Shown one piece after another: positions 18,172-28,410 of a stretch of 64,000 bases of DNA. Location of the stretch: NCBI RefSeq assembly GCF_000026365.1, contig NC_012991.1:496001-560000 (forward strand), in the 5' to 3' direction. Source of the DNA: Zygosaccharomyces rouxii. Its lineage: Eukaryota; Ascomycota; Saccharomycetes; Saccharomycetales; Saccharomycetaceae. The notes below the pieces were generated by a model. The model searched no databases. It saw only the letters and a list, made by a program, of their open reading frames with translations, and was not told the DNA's origin. A program made the translations under genes and the position numbers. Every line of letters starts with the position of its first letter. Positions within the stretch are counted from its first letter, which is position 1.

Positions 18172-19944
18172 TTACTGTGTTTGAGGATTCTTCAAGCGGT
18201 AGAACTGCACTCTGGTATCGTCAGATGAACCTAATACCAAAAGGGTCGATGAACCTTTCGCGGGGAATGTCTTGAAGCAGGTAAAATTACCCTTGGGATT
18301 GTTAAACGTGTGTTCTAACTGCGGCGGAGAGGTGCATTTGTAAGTTTTAATTCTAGTACGATGGTCCAGTGAGATCGTAATATGCCAGCTAACTATGAGA
18401 AGAGCCTGGCTGGTGAGAATAGCGCATTTATTACCATCTAGCCATTCGGTCGAAATTATTGGGGTTCCGACATCGAATTGTCCCAATTTACAGTTGTTCT
18501 TGGGGTCCCAAAGACAACAGGTCCAATCCAATGATGCTGATAGTAGTAATTCATTTTGGTCAAAATGTAACGATACGACATGGCTGGAATGGAAAGCTGG
18601 TGCCATTGTATTGGGTATAAATCCATGATTTGATTGGTGAATGACTAAGGAGTTTTTAGTCGTTAGATTCGAGAGTTCTAGTTTGTAGATACCGCCATCT
18701 TCAGTACCCACATATATCTGTTCTTGGTTTGAGGGGCAAATTGCTAGTGAGGTTATGGCCAATTCATCGTACAGGGAAACTCTCAATAAATGATCAGTGA
18801 AGCATTGCTGGTGTAAATCCTCTTTGACCATATCCTCGATACTATCGTCGTCGTCGTCGTCATGGTTCAGGTTGTAAATCTCTGATGCTTTAGGTGGTTC
18901 TACTACAGTTTCCCATAGTTGTTGGGTATTAGATGTAGCGTCTTTGTATGGTGAAAGATTCCAAGGACTCAATTCGTTGATAATACCGTTACTGCTTGCC
19001 ACCAGAAATCTTTCTTTTCCTTGAGCCACATTTTTGTACTCATCAAATGCATAAATAGGATGAGCATGATAATTCTTGATTATTAAATTGCGTTCCATTC
19101 GCTTATTCTGTGTATTACCCACGCATCTTAGTTCACACAGTATGGTCTTGCCCGTGTACGTTGTAATGAGAATAGGAACCACGTTTGAAGATGTATTCCG
19201 TCTTAGAAACTTAGCCCAGAGCAATGTTTGCCCTCTAAAATCTATACTGTCGACCATTTGGCCGGTGTCCCATTTGAAAACACGTACATGAGACCAAGTT
19301 GCCGCCATTTTGTTGAATTTGGCTACTGGTTCTGATCTGAATAGGGCCACGATTAGATCTTTGTAGTGATCTAAGGATACACATATCAGCCTTCCTCCTT
19401 CAGGGCAAGTCAACGTAGAATCCCACTCAACTACATGTTCAAATGGATCTCCAGTGTTAGGTTGGGCACTGCCGCCGTCAAAGGTGTGCGATCCGTGCGA
19501 CTCCTGTAATATTTCGAAGATGGAAAAACTCTTATCATGAACGGTATTGCTCTGATCTTCCACCACCAGTGGCTCTAGATATTTCAATTGAGGTTGTAAA
19601 ACCGATTCGTTCTTGGGTTGGTCATCAGCTTCCTTATCATCCTCCTGTGTCGATTCATCAATGGTTTCAGGGACATTTATTGCAATTGAATCCTGTTCAG
19701 CCGCTGATTCTTGAGGCAAATCGACTTGAATCGACTTGTCATAAGTAATCACTTCTCTATGAACTGTCTGAGGCTCACTTTTAATAGTTCCCACTTCGTC
19801 AGTCTGTACAGACGCTGAAACCATTACGGGACTCTGGACGCTCTGTTGTAAAAGATTGGAAATAATACCACCATGGTTCTGTCGACGTTCTCTCAATTCT
19901 CTCAATTGCCTTTTCTTCTCCTCGAGCTCTTGAAGTTTATCCAT
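18172..19944 (-). CDS. PAC11: Dynein intermediate chain Pac11
   Basis: Pac11 is the intermediate chain of cytoplasmic dynein and is needed for spindle positioning into the bud. The 590-residue protein (Sc 533) opens with a basic coiled coil (MDKLQELEEKKRQLRELRER) that by family analogy binds dynactin. A segment with SVQTDE and DKSIQVDLPQ follows; such TQT/SIQVD-type motifs are typical binding sites for the light chain Dyn2. The C-terminal half carries WD40 repeats, for example the one ending SASLDWTCCLWDPKNNCKLG. Corresponds to YDR488C. Confidence 0.9.
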   Translation of the reverse strand: MDKLQELEEKKRQLRELRERRQNHGGIISNLLQQSVQSPVMVSASVQTDEVGTIKSEPQTVHREVITYDKSIQVDLPQESAAEQDSIAINVPETIDESTQEDDKEADDQPKNESVLQPQLKYLEPLVVEDQSNTVHDKSFSIFEILQESHGSHTFDGGSAQPNTGDPFEHVVEWDSTLTCPEGGRLICVSLDHYKDLIVALFRSEPVAKFNKMAATWSHVRVFKWDTGQMVDSIDFRGQTLLWAKFLRRNTSSNVVPILITTYTGKTILCELRCVGNTQNKRMERNLIIKNYHAHPIYAFDEYKNVAQGKERFLVASSNGIINELSPWNLSPYKDATSNTQQLWETVVEPPKASEIYNLNHDDDDDDSIEDMVKEDLHQQCFTDHLLRVSLYDELAITSLAICPSNQEQIYVGTEDGGIYKLELSNLTTKNSLVIHQSNHGFIPNTMAPAFHSSHVVSLHFDQNELLLSASLDWTCCLWDPKNNCKLGQFDVGTPIISTEWLDGNKCAILTSQALLIVSWHITISLDHRTRIKTYKCTSPPQLEHTFNNPKGNFTCFKTFPAKGSSTLLVLGSSDDTRVQFYRLKNPQTQ

Positions 19945-20079
19945 GTCTACCTTGTTGCCGTTAACCCAGTGGCAGTTGTATATTTACGGTTGATGTTTAA
20001 ACCTCATCTCATCTCAACCTATACAACAACACTTCACATAACCGTAAGATAAAAGTGCAAGTTTCGAGTGAGAAGCGCC

Positions 20080-20946
20080 ATGGACATCAATATCGATGAT
20101 ATCTTAGCAGATCTCGATAGAGATACTACTGCAGTTGAGTATTCAGATCCATCTCAACAGTTACCCAGTGATGGCACAACTGTAATGATGAATTCATCGA
20201 TAGATCCTAATAGATACAAACATACACAGATAGAGATCTCACCGGAGAAGGATTTCAAACAGTTAATGAGATTGTGGAGAAATGAGAGATGCTCACCAGA
20301 ACTTCTGCCGTATCCATCCTTACTGATGAGTCGAATGTTAAGACGTGTACAAGAACAGATGGATCACATCGAGAACGTATCCATGGGGTTTTTAGAAGAA
20401 TATGAAAGTTTAGAACCAGCACCAACACCTAATAACAAGTTACAACTTCTGTGCATGGAAGCTGAATTGGAAAGAGTTAAATTCGTGATTCGAAGCTATT
20501 TGAGATGTCGCCTCAATAAAGTGGATAAATACATGTTGTACTTGAGACAATTGAACGATAATGAAGATGATCCCGGTATTACACCATTGAATGAGCTGCT
20601 CTCTAGCCATGAGTTACACTACCATGAGAAACATTCGGCTATTTTGTTAAAATTGTTGAACAATTCCATCGTGAAGCATATGCCACCTGAATTGCAAGCA
20701 ATTAATGACACTGAAGGTAGTGTGTCCATGGTAGATGAACCGAACTGGAATAAATTTGTATTCATCTATGTTAAAGGAATTCCCAATGACCCGCTTTTGG
20801 AAGAAGGCGAATCAGGTAAACCGTGCTATACTGTGTCGATTTCAGATTTAAATGAAGACGTTGAATTGAGCATCGGTGGTATCTACGTTATGCCATACTC
20901 CGTGATCAGAGACCTACTCATGCAAGAAAAGATTGAACTGATATGA
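20080..20946 (+). CDS. SLD5: GINS complex subunit Sld5
   Basis: Sld5 is one of four GINS subunits that with Cdc45 and Mcm2–7 form the replicative CMG helicase. The 288-residue protein (Sc 294) starts MDINIDDILADLD, matching the Sc start. It has the helical A-domain (ERCSPELLPYP; LERVKFVIRSYLRCRL) and the small C-terminal B-domain (NDTEGSVSMVDEPNWNKFVF, then PCYTVSISDLNEDVEL). The frame upstream of 20080 contains only a GTG, so the ATG at 20080 is the start. It shares a 135-bp divergent promoter with PAC11. Corresponds to YDR489W. Confidence 0.96.
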   Translation: MDINIDDILADLDRDTTAVEYSDPSQQLPSDGTTVMMNSSIDPNRYKHTQIEISPEKDFKQLMRLWRNERCSPELLPYPSLLMSRMLRRVQEQMDHIENVSMGFLEEYESLEPAPTPNNKLQLLCMEAELERVKFVIRSYLRCRLNKVDKYMLYLRQLNDNEDDPGITPLNELLSSHELHYHEKHSAILLKLLNNSIVKHMPPELQAINDTEGSVSMVDEPNWNKFVFIYVKGIPNDPLLEEGESGKPCYTVSISDLNEDVELSIGGIYVMPYSVIRDLLMQEKIELI

Positions 20947-21720
20947 AGATTTTTGTAAGAATTATAAGCGAGCCGCCATATTTCACTACTAGTATTCAAT
21001 GAGTTCGAAACCGAGCAAATTCAGTGATATAGGCCCGAACGTCCCTGATGATTTTCTTTTTTTTTTTTTTTTTTTTTTTGTTGTTGGCAACGATGAGGTT
21101 TAAAAATGGTCAAAGTTCCGCTTGCTGGACTTAAACTCTTTTCTTCACAACTTTTTCACTTTTAATGGCTACAGTGAAGTCAAGAATGAAGCCAATAGAA
21201 GGGTTCGTTCGTAGCTTTGAAGGCTTCAGAGTCCTTCCATGACCTCTTTGTAGTATATTCATGTTGCATTCAGTAGAATGCTGACGAATAGTCTTTGTTT
21301 TCCAACAATAGACTTGGCTAGACGTATTAGAATCGCAGTAATATACTACTGTTTTTCTACTCTTTATGAATGATGATTCAAAAGAAATTTTAATTTAGAC
21401 GTTAGACTTCTGATGCTGGTTTTCGCCAGTCAGGAAGAAAGAATTTCATATGTATCTGACTCAAGAGTTCTTGTTTGTCTTGTAATTCATCCATCTCTCC
21501 TGCGCTCAAGGGAACCGGGAGACGTTGAATGGGCAATTGTTGATCTAGCTATCATCTTACACTTACGTAGATCTTGATTATTACATCCCTGCTTTGTCGT
21601 GTTTTCATTATGCAAGATTTGAAAAGTTTTCGATCTAGAGCTCATCTCATTTGAATTTGACTTGTAATAAACGTTTCGTTATACAAAGGTTGAAAAGACG
21701 AAGAGAAAAAGTTGATAGAG
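20947..21720. other. Intergenic, SDD3 upstream region with T23 tract
   Basis: This 774-bp gap between two genes on the same strand contains an uninterrupted run of 23 T (21057–21079). Poly(dA:dT) tracts usually exclude nucleosomes in yeast promoters. Only very short open frames occur. No gene or RNA is recognised. Confidence 0.5.
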
Positions 21721-24700
21721 ATGGTGTTCAGCAAGCTGATATCAGTACAACTGGACTATGCTCCTCAATACCATTTAACCAAATATGTCTCTTCAAGAAC
21801 TCGTCTTCAACTAGTGCATATTAATCATAAAACTTCACCGCTAGTGCAAGGTTACTTCGCAGTGGCTACAGAATGTCCAACTGACTCAGGAGCTCCACAT
21901 ACGTTGGAACATTTGGTCTTTATGGGGTCTCAAAAATACCCATATAAGGGACTTTTGGACACAGCTGGTAATTTGTGTATGTCTTCAACAAATGCATGGA
22001 CAGCCACTGATCAAACGGTTTACACATTAACCACAGCTGGTTGGCAAGGCTTCAAAAAGTTGCTACCGGTTTATTTGGATCACATTCTAAATCCTACGTT
22101 GACTGATGAATCATGTTTAACCGAGGTTCATCACATCGATCCAGATCATTTGAGTGATAAAGGTGTTGTATATAGTGAAATGGAAGCCATTGAAACTCAA
22201 AGTTGGTTCCTTACTATGTTAGAAAAGCAAAAGCTATTGTTTCCTCATGGTAGTGGTTACAGATCGGAGACAGGTGGGTTAACTACTCATTTGAGAGAAT
22301 TGACTAACGATGAGATTAGGAAGTTTCATGAAGTCTCTTATTCCCCAGAAAACTTTTGTATCATTGTTAGTGGTAACGTACCTGAAGAGGAATTACTTTC
22401 TATCGTTGGTGAATGGGATGATGAATTGCCCACTTTTAATAATCCTTCTTATAAGAGGCCGTTCTTGGATACTGAAAGCGCTAAGATTCCTGCTAAGTTG
22501 TCCAATTCAGTGGAGAGTACGGTAGAATTTCCAGAAGCAGATGAGAGTCAAGGTGAATTGTTATTTGCTTGGATTGGTGAACCTTATCATTCTTATAGAA
22601 GAGATTTGGCTCTATCCATGTTGATGGATTATTTTACGGAAACTGCTTTGGCTCCTCTCACTAAACAGATGGTAGAAATTGAAGATCCATATGCCAATGC
22701 TATAGATTGTTGGTCAGACGATTTTGTTAGAACTATCATAAATTTGAACATTCACGGTGTACCCACTGAAAAATTGCAAGCTACTAAGCTGAAAACTCTA
22801 GAAGTTTTGAGCACACACGAGATTGACTTAGGTAGAATGAGACAAGTTGTGGATAATGCTAAATGGGACTATGTCCTTAAAGTAGAAAAAAGTGGTGATG
22901 CTATCTTATCTCAAGCTGCCATTACCGATTTCATTTATGGACATTTGGATGGGTCCTCTCTAGAGACTACTTTAAAGGACTTAACAGATTTTGAATATTT
23001 ATTAGAGTGGACCCAAGAAATGTGGCAAACCCTTCTGCAAGAAACCTTTGTAGACAATAAACCAGTAATTGTTATCGGTAAACCTAGTGTCAAAATGAAT
23101 AAACGTTTAGAGACGGATGGAAACGATTTGATCAAACAAAGAGAAGCCGAATTTGGAGTCCATGGTAAGGCCCTATTACGCGAACAATTGCAAAATGCAA
23201 TTGCATGCAATGATGAGCCAATCCCCGTTTCTTTATTGAAGAGCTTCTCTTTGCAAGATCATGCCCAGGCTGTTGAATTCATTAATACAAAGAGCATTAC
23301 GACATTGGATAATTTTGAATATAATAACAACGGGGATGAAATTACTCGTCGTGTTCTCGAAGCTAAACCAAGAAATTTTCCTTTCTTCCTTCATTTGGAG
23401 CATTTCCCCACACAGTTTGTTGAATTACATGCGTTAGTTAATACTAGAATCATTAAGGATACCAGTCTCTTGCCTTACTACCACGTTTTAGATGAGATGT
23501 TTTCTATGCCTATGGTGGAAGATGGTCAGTTTATTCCCTATGAAGATGTAATTTTGAAATTACAACGTGAGACTGTGGATGCGGAAGTAAGTCTTGGTCT
23601 CCAAGGTACAGCTCCTGATTTCATTGATTTTAAAATTAGATGTAAAGCAGAAAATTATTCAAAGGCAGTGGAATGGATCAAGCACTGTCTTTTCGATATG
23701 GTGTTTGAAGAAAGTCGTGTGCGTGTTTTGCTCGATAATTACTTGACTTCTATTGTTGAAGTAAAGAGAGAAGGTGATTTGATGCTTGAATCTTTGACTG
23801 GCACTCACTTGTATACTGAAAGATCTGTCAAGAGATCTGTGGATCCCTTGTTTGTCGAAGAGATATTGGGAGAAGTTTTAGATGACATTGAAAATGGTCA
23901 TTATGAAACTAAGATTTTACCTAAATTAGAATTGGTCAGAAACGAACTGCGAGCAGCCTTCTCGAAATATCACTTGCTTGTGCTTGCAGATGCCACTAAG
24001 ATAGGTCCAGATATCTATAAGCCTTGGGAAAGTTTGGCTAGGGCTTTGGGTAACATTCCAGAGAATCATGTTGTACACGTCCCACCCGCACCAAGACTAT
24101 TGGATGCAACTTCCTCTCTATGCAAATCACCAGGAGATAAGGCATTCATCATTACTACTCCAGCTTCCGAATCAGCTTATATGAACATTGTCACATCAGT
24201 GCCTTTTGACCTAGACTACAGACATCCCGATTATCCGATCGTCTCTTTAGCCGCTGAATATCTACAATCCGTTGAGGGGCCATTCTGGAAGGGTATTCGT
24301 GGTACTGGTTTGGCATATGGTGCTAGTATGATCAAAATGACTGAGGCAAATTCTCTAGGTTTTAACATCTACCGTGGTTCTGACGTTGTTAAATGTTATC
24401 AAGTTGCCAAGGATATTGTAACTCAGCATGCATCAGGTGCAGTGCCAGTCAATGTCGAGCTCCTTGAGGGTGCTGTCAGTATGATAATTAACAGTATTGC
24501 GTCAGTAGAGAAAGGGTACTTTTCTGCTGCTGTATCCAAATACATTGACAATTTCATCCTTCAAAGAGGTCCTAATTTTAACGATTATTATTTACAAAAA
24601 TTAGGACAGGTTACTGTTCAAGATATTCAGGATGCTTTTAAGAAGTATTTCGTAAATCTCTTTGATAGCACCAAAAGTATTGTCTTTGTTAGTTGCCATC

Positions 24701-24807
24701 CATCAAAATTAGAAAATGTGCAAGAATTTCTGGAAAAGGAGGGATTCCAAGTTGAAGTTAAAGAATTGGAGGACGACGAAGAAGAAAGTGAGGTTGAATT
24801 TGATTAG
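21721..24807 (+). CDS. SDD3: M16-family zinc metalloprotease, YOL098C type
   Basis: This is a large cytosolic member of the insulysin/pitrilysin M16 family, orthologous to YOL098C; its substrate is not established. The 1028-residue protein (Sc 1037) has the inverted zinc motif HTLEH in GAPHTLEHLVFMGS near residue 60. The downstream Glu of the family lies in KGVVYSEMEAIETQ. Inactive-type C-terminal M16 repeats follow, and the C-terminus is acidic (ELEDDEEESEVEFD). The ATG at 21721 follows a non-ATG in-frame extension and gives the Sc-like start MVFSKLISVQLDYAP. The gene symbol is used for orthology only. Confidence 0.92.
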   Translation: MVFSKLISVQLDYAPQYHLTKYVSSRTRLQLVHINHKTSPLVQGYFAVATECPTDSGAPHTLEHLVFMGSQKYPYKGLLDTAGNLCMSSTNAWTATDQTVYTLTTAGWQGFKKLLPVYLDHILNPTLTDESCLTEVHHIDPDHLSDKGVVYSEMEAIETQSWFLTMLEKQKLLFPHGSGYRSETGGLTTHLRELTNDEIRKFHEVSYSPENFCIIVSGNVPEEELLSIVGEWDDELPTFNNPSYKRPFLDTESAKIPAKLSNSVESTVEFPEADESQGELLFAWIGEPYHSYRRDLALSMLMDYFTETALAPLTKQMVEIEDPYANAIDCWSDDFVRTIINLNIHGVPTEKLQATKLKTLEVLSTHEIDLGRMRQVVDNAKWDYVLKVEKSGDAILSQAAITDFIYGHLDGSSLETTLKDLTDFEYLLEWTQEMWQTLLQETFVDNKPVIVIGKPSVKMNKRLETDGNDLIKQREAEFGVHGKALLREQLQNAIACNDEPIPVSLLKSFSLQDHAQAVEFINTKSITTLDNFEYNNNGDEITRRVLEAKPRNFPFFLHLEHFPTQFVELHALVNTRIIKDTSLLPYYHVLDEMFSMPMVEDGQFIPYEDVILKLQRETVDAEVSLGLQGTAPDFIDFKIRCKAENYSKAVEWIKHCLFDMVFEESRVRVLLDNYLTSIVEVKREGDLMLESLTGTHLYTERSVKRSVDPLFVEEILGEVLDDIENGHYETKILPKLELVRNELRAAFSKYHLLVLADATKIGPDIYKPWESLARALGNIPENHVVHVPPAPRLLDATSSLCKSPGDKAFIITTPASESAYMNIVTSVPFDLDYRHPDYPIVSLAAEYLQSVEGPFWKGIRGTGLAYGASMIKMTEANSLGFNIYRGSDVVKCYQVAKDIVTQHASGAVPVNVELLEGAVSMIINSIASVEKGYFSAAVSKYIDNFILQRGPNFNDYYLQKLGQVTVQDIQDAFKKYFVNLFDSTKSIVFVSCHPSKLENVQEFLEKEGFQVEVKELEDDEEESEVEFD

Positions 24808-25074
24808 AATTACATTAATAATTTAAACAGTGAACGGAGTAATGATGTTGTTGATAAAAAGAATTTTTAAAAAAATCTGGTCAAAACCTGGTCATCAGTG
24901 ATTGGAAGTTCATTATTACTTTTACATGCTCTTAGAATTTGGAGTTTTTATATATGTAGTTGCATTCGTTAATTTATAAAGTGCGGTATAGATAATTAAA
25001 TTTTAATTATATTTTAGAAATAGAATAAGTTTTGGAGAGTTTAGATAACCAATGTATCCTTCATATTGGTGATA

Positions 25075-28000
25075 TCAATGCTTGCGCCTAAATGTCTGCT
25101 CACTTCTTGCAAGTAGTCTAGAGTTACTTGGATTGATTGACTTTTTGGATGTTTTCCCTGTGTTTGCAACAGCGGGGCTCACAGAGCTTTGCGGAGAGAT
25201 GCCAAGACCAACTGAATTATTATAGTTGTAATATGGAAGACCACTGACAAGTTTACTAGACATGGGTACAGGGCTGGTTTGTTTCTTGGTGTTCTTTTCC
25301 TTTGAATTGACAAACGATTCAAACATATGTTCGTTCTTTGCGCTACGTGAAGGTCCTGTTCCAGAGAGTGAAACTGTTGAGTCCCCAGATGCTACACTGT
25401 ATAATGAAGATCTTGGCGTCTTCGGGGTTCTTGAAGGCACTGCTGGGGGCGAACCAAGAGCTTGTGGTGAACTTGAGTAGTAAAGCTCCTTTTGATGTGG
25501 TTCCCTTTGCTGCACTGGCTTTTCTTGAACTAATACTGGAGTAGCAAGTTTGGCGGCTTTCATTGCATCCTCATTCCTAGCTGCGTCATTCTTGGACTTC
25601 GTCACTAGCCTTTCATGATTTCTCTTGATGCAATCATGTAACACAAGCAGCCAACCATCTACGCTGTGCTCAGTGGTTCTAAATAGGAATGAATCATAGG
25701 GAGTTTGGATGACGAAATTACCAGACTTTTCAGTTACCGATGGTACAGAAACCTCCCTTATTCTGACACCAGACTGTGAAACATTGATATCATAACATAG
25801 ATCAAAATTCATAGAAGTACCTGGAATAAGTTTATTTCTCTTGGTCAAAATCAGTACGCGTCCATAACTGGTAACGACGAGCATTCTTCTATAATAGTTT
25901 CCCAAATCTGTCACAGAAGGTGTTGCATCCTGTTTATGATAGAAGAATTTTCTGAATTTGTTAGATATAGGAGCATTGGGATTTTCTTCAGAAGATGGGG
26001 TTGGTGAGCCTTCTTTTTCAGCGCTAGGATTTAAGCTAGAATCTCCACCTAGCACTTGATAATCTGGATGAAGGTCCTCTAGGCTAACATCGAGTGTACC
26101 ATAATAATCAGACTCTAATAATGTGGTAGGATTGTATTCATTTCTAAGCCCTGTGACCCCTCCACCACCTCTAGCGACCTGCGATAGAAGGGTAGCTCTT
26201 GAAGAGCCAAGCCTTTGTGATTCGCTAAGAGATCCGTTGCTCTTACTAACTCGTCTTTCAAAAGAACTGTTATCAACAACTGCAAAATTGACCTCACCCG
26301 CTCCCAAAACGTGTTCATTAGAATCCTTCAAATAAAGCTCCCAAAGTAGATCTATTTTACTCATTTTTAAGGTTCCCTTAGTTTCATTACCCACGACTCT
26401 ATTCCCTGGTGGCTGTCCTGTGAAACCCTGAGAAATGGGGGGAGATGCAGACGTTTTTTTCATAGAGTCGACGGTATTAGTGCTTCCATTGTTGGAGGGA
26501 AATATCATTGGTGAAGTGTATGTATTTGTACTCTTGACAGTAGCAGCGGACTTAGGCCTTACATGAGATGCTAGGGGTGCAATGGATGATGCTCCTGACG
26601 AAGAGGGCGAGCTCGTCATAGAGCTCTGGTTCTTTTTATAAGCTGCATTCTGTGTGGCAGTACCAGCTGTACTTCTCTTTTGTCCAGGAAACTTTCGGTT
26701 GTCTACTTCTCTTCTTGCTCTATCCAATATTTGGGCGGTTGTGTCATCCATAACCTTCTTTTGTGGAACGGCGGGTGATGCTGCCTTGGCTGGTCCAACA
26801 GGTGACGAAACTCCATTGTTAGAGCTAGGATTGTTACTACTAGCAGCAATAGCCGCAGCGCCACCACCGCCGACACCGACACCAGAGCCTCCAATAGCAC
26901 CGGCCGCATTGCCGCCAGCGCTATCCTGAGCTGTCAATTTACCACTGCTTGTTGGTTTAACATACATCGGTCTCTTTGGCTGATATTGGTATTGGTGTTG
27001 GTTGGTATTTAATGCAGGTATAGGCTGCATAGACTTAGCAGTAACTCTATAGGGTTGGACCTCTGGTGCCGGTTCGAACCAAATAGAACCATCTCTAAAA
27101 TTCTTATCCCTGTAGAAATAATGTCTCTCGATCTGGGGGATCGACAACCTTTGATCAGGTTGTCTTAATAAAATCCGTTTCACCAAATCCCTTACTACAA
27201 CAGGAAAGCCTGCTGTAAATGCATATTGTACTTTCATTACTTTTTGGAACGTTAGATATTCGTTTGTAGCTTTGAAAGGTGGTTTACCTGCTATCATTTG
27301 GAAAACGATACAACCGAATGCCCAAATATCACAACGGTAATCGACCCAGTTATCATTCAGCAATTCTGGAGAAACGTATTCGGCCGTACCAACAAAGGAC
27401 TTAGATCTTGTATGGAGGTCATAAGTTTCACCCGAAGCTTGTGATTTACCATCCAACAACTTGGCAGTACCGAAATCTGTTAGTTTCACTTTCATTTCTT
27501 TGTCTAATAAGATATTCTCTGGTTTAATATCTCTATGGATAATACCTCTTTGGTGTAGAAATTTGATGGCATCGATAATTTGGGCAGAATAATAACATGT
27601 ACATTCTTCATTTAGTGATCCGTATTTCTTCATGATGGATAAAAAGTCACCGTTGGGTGCATATTCCAATAGAAAATACAAACTAGCTTCGTCTTGGAAA
27701 GTAAAATACAACCTAATAATACCCCTAGAATTGTTTAACCGTTGTAATGCATTCTTTTCTATATTAACGTATTTGACCTTCTTTTGTCGAATCAAATATT
27801 CTTTACTCAGTACTTTGACGGCATATTTTTTACCAGAGTCCCTGGCGGTAGCTACCATAACTGTAGAATAAGACCCATCTCCCAATGTATCACCGAATTT
27901 AAAATCCTTAATCCCTTTCTTGATAACTTCCTTTGTAGTTTGACCTGTCTTTGGGTTAGTCACATCACGGACAATCTTAGCGGCACCCTTTTCGGCCCAT

Positions 28001-28410
28001 TCCTCTCGTTGTTTCTTCAACCTGGGGTCCAATTGCATACCATGTTCCATCTCTGCCAGATGTGATAAATTGTCTTCACTACCTAGACTCTCTTGTTCAT
28101 CAGCACTGTATCCCAAATCACCACTTCCATTATTAGTTATAATACTTTCAGATTCTAAATCAGCGTTGGGAATAAAATTGTCTGTATTAGTCAACGCTCT
28201 GTGAAGTGGTAAAGAATCGTTTTCCAATGGTTCGCCAAGATTTCGACTGGAAACACTTCTAAGTGGTCCGCCCGGGGGCCTAACACGTCGCCTATTCATT
28301 TCTGCAATCTGCAGAGCAGCATGTCTTTTGGTAAATTGCGAATTTATCTCATCCTCATCTCCGGGCAATAGCGGTCTAGTATCCGGTCTTCCAATCCCAT
28401 TAATGGTCAT
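25075..28410 (-). CDS. PKH2: PDK1-type sphingolipid-responsive kinase Pkh1/Pkh2
   Basis: Pkh kinases phosphorylate the activation loops of Ypk1/2, Pkc1 and Sch9, and respond to sphingoid bases and eisosomes. The 1111-residue protein (Sc Pkh2 1081, Pkh1 766) has an N-terminal region of about 170 residues and a kinase domain at about 170–434. The domain shows LGDGSYSTV, catalytic Lys199 in YAVKV, HRDIKPEN (292–299), DFG (312–314) and SKSFVGTAEYVSPE. A long low-complexity Ser/Ala/Gly/Asn-rich linker follows, and then a C-terminal PH-like domain (RMLVVTSYGRVLILTKRNK, around 840–930). As a single gene between SDD3 and IZH1 it is the unduplicated counterpart of YOL100W and YDR490C. Confidence 0.95.
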   Translation of the reverse strand: MTINGIGRPDTRPLLPGDEDEINSQFTKRHAALQIAEMNRRRVRPPGGPLRSVSSRNLGEPLENDSLPLHRALTNTDNFIPNADLESESIITNNGSGDLGYSADEQESLGSEDNLSHLAEMEHGMQLDPRLKKQREEWAEKGAAKIVRDVTNPKTGQTTKEVIKKGIKDFKFGDTLGDGSYSTVMVATARDSGKKYAVKVLSKEYLIRQKKVKYVNIEKNALQRLNNSRGIIRLYFTFQDEASLYFLLEYAPNGDFLSIMKKYGSLNEECTCYYSAQIIDAIKFLHQRGIIHRDIKPENILLDKEMKVKLTDFGTAKLLDGKSQASGETYDLHTRSKSFVGTAEYVSPELLNDNWVDYRCDIWAFGCIVFQMIAGKPPFKATNEYLTFQKVMKVQYAFTAGFPVVVRDLVKRILLRQPDQRLSIPQIERHYFYRDKNFRDGSIWFEPAPEVQPYRVTAKSMQPIPALNTNQHQYQYQPKRPMYVKPTSSGKLTAQDSAGGNAAGAIGGSGVGVGGGGAAAIAASSNNPSSNNGVSSPVGPAKAASPAVPQKKVMDDTTAQILDRARREVDNRKFPGQKRSTAGTATQNAAYKKNQSSMTSSPSSSGASSIAPLASHVRPKSAATVKSTNTYTSPMIFPSNNGSTNTVDSMKKTSASPPISQGFTGQPPGNRVVGNETKGTLKMSKIDLLWELYLKDSNEHVLGAGEVNFAVVDNSSFERRVSKSNGSLSESQRLGSSRATLLSQVARGGGGVTGLRNEYNPTTLLESDYYGTLDVSLEDLHPDYQVLGGDSSLNPSAEKEGSPTPSSEENPNAPISNKFRKFFYHKQDATPSVTDLGNYYRRMLVVTSYGRVLILTKRNKLIPGTSMNFDLCYDINVSQSGVRIREVSVPSVTEKSGNFVIQTPYDSFLFRTTEHSVDGWLLVLHDCIKRNHERLVTKSKNDAARNEDAMKAAKLATPVLVQEKPVQQREPHQKELYYSSSPQALGSPPAVPSRTPKTPRSSLYSVASGDSTVSLSGTGPSRSAKNEHMFESFVNSKEKNTKKQTSPVPMSSKLVSGLPYYNYNNSVGLGISPQSSVSPAVANTGKTSKKSINPSNSRLLARSEQTFRRKH

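Noticed and set aside
20999..21103. A 34-codon ATG frame running through the T23 tract upstream of SDD3
   Set aside because: It is mostly a Phe run from poly(T); its frame would change with each change in tract length.
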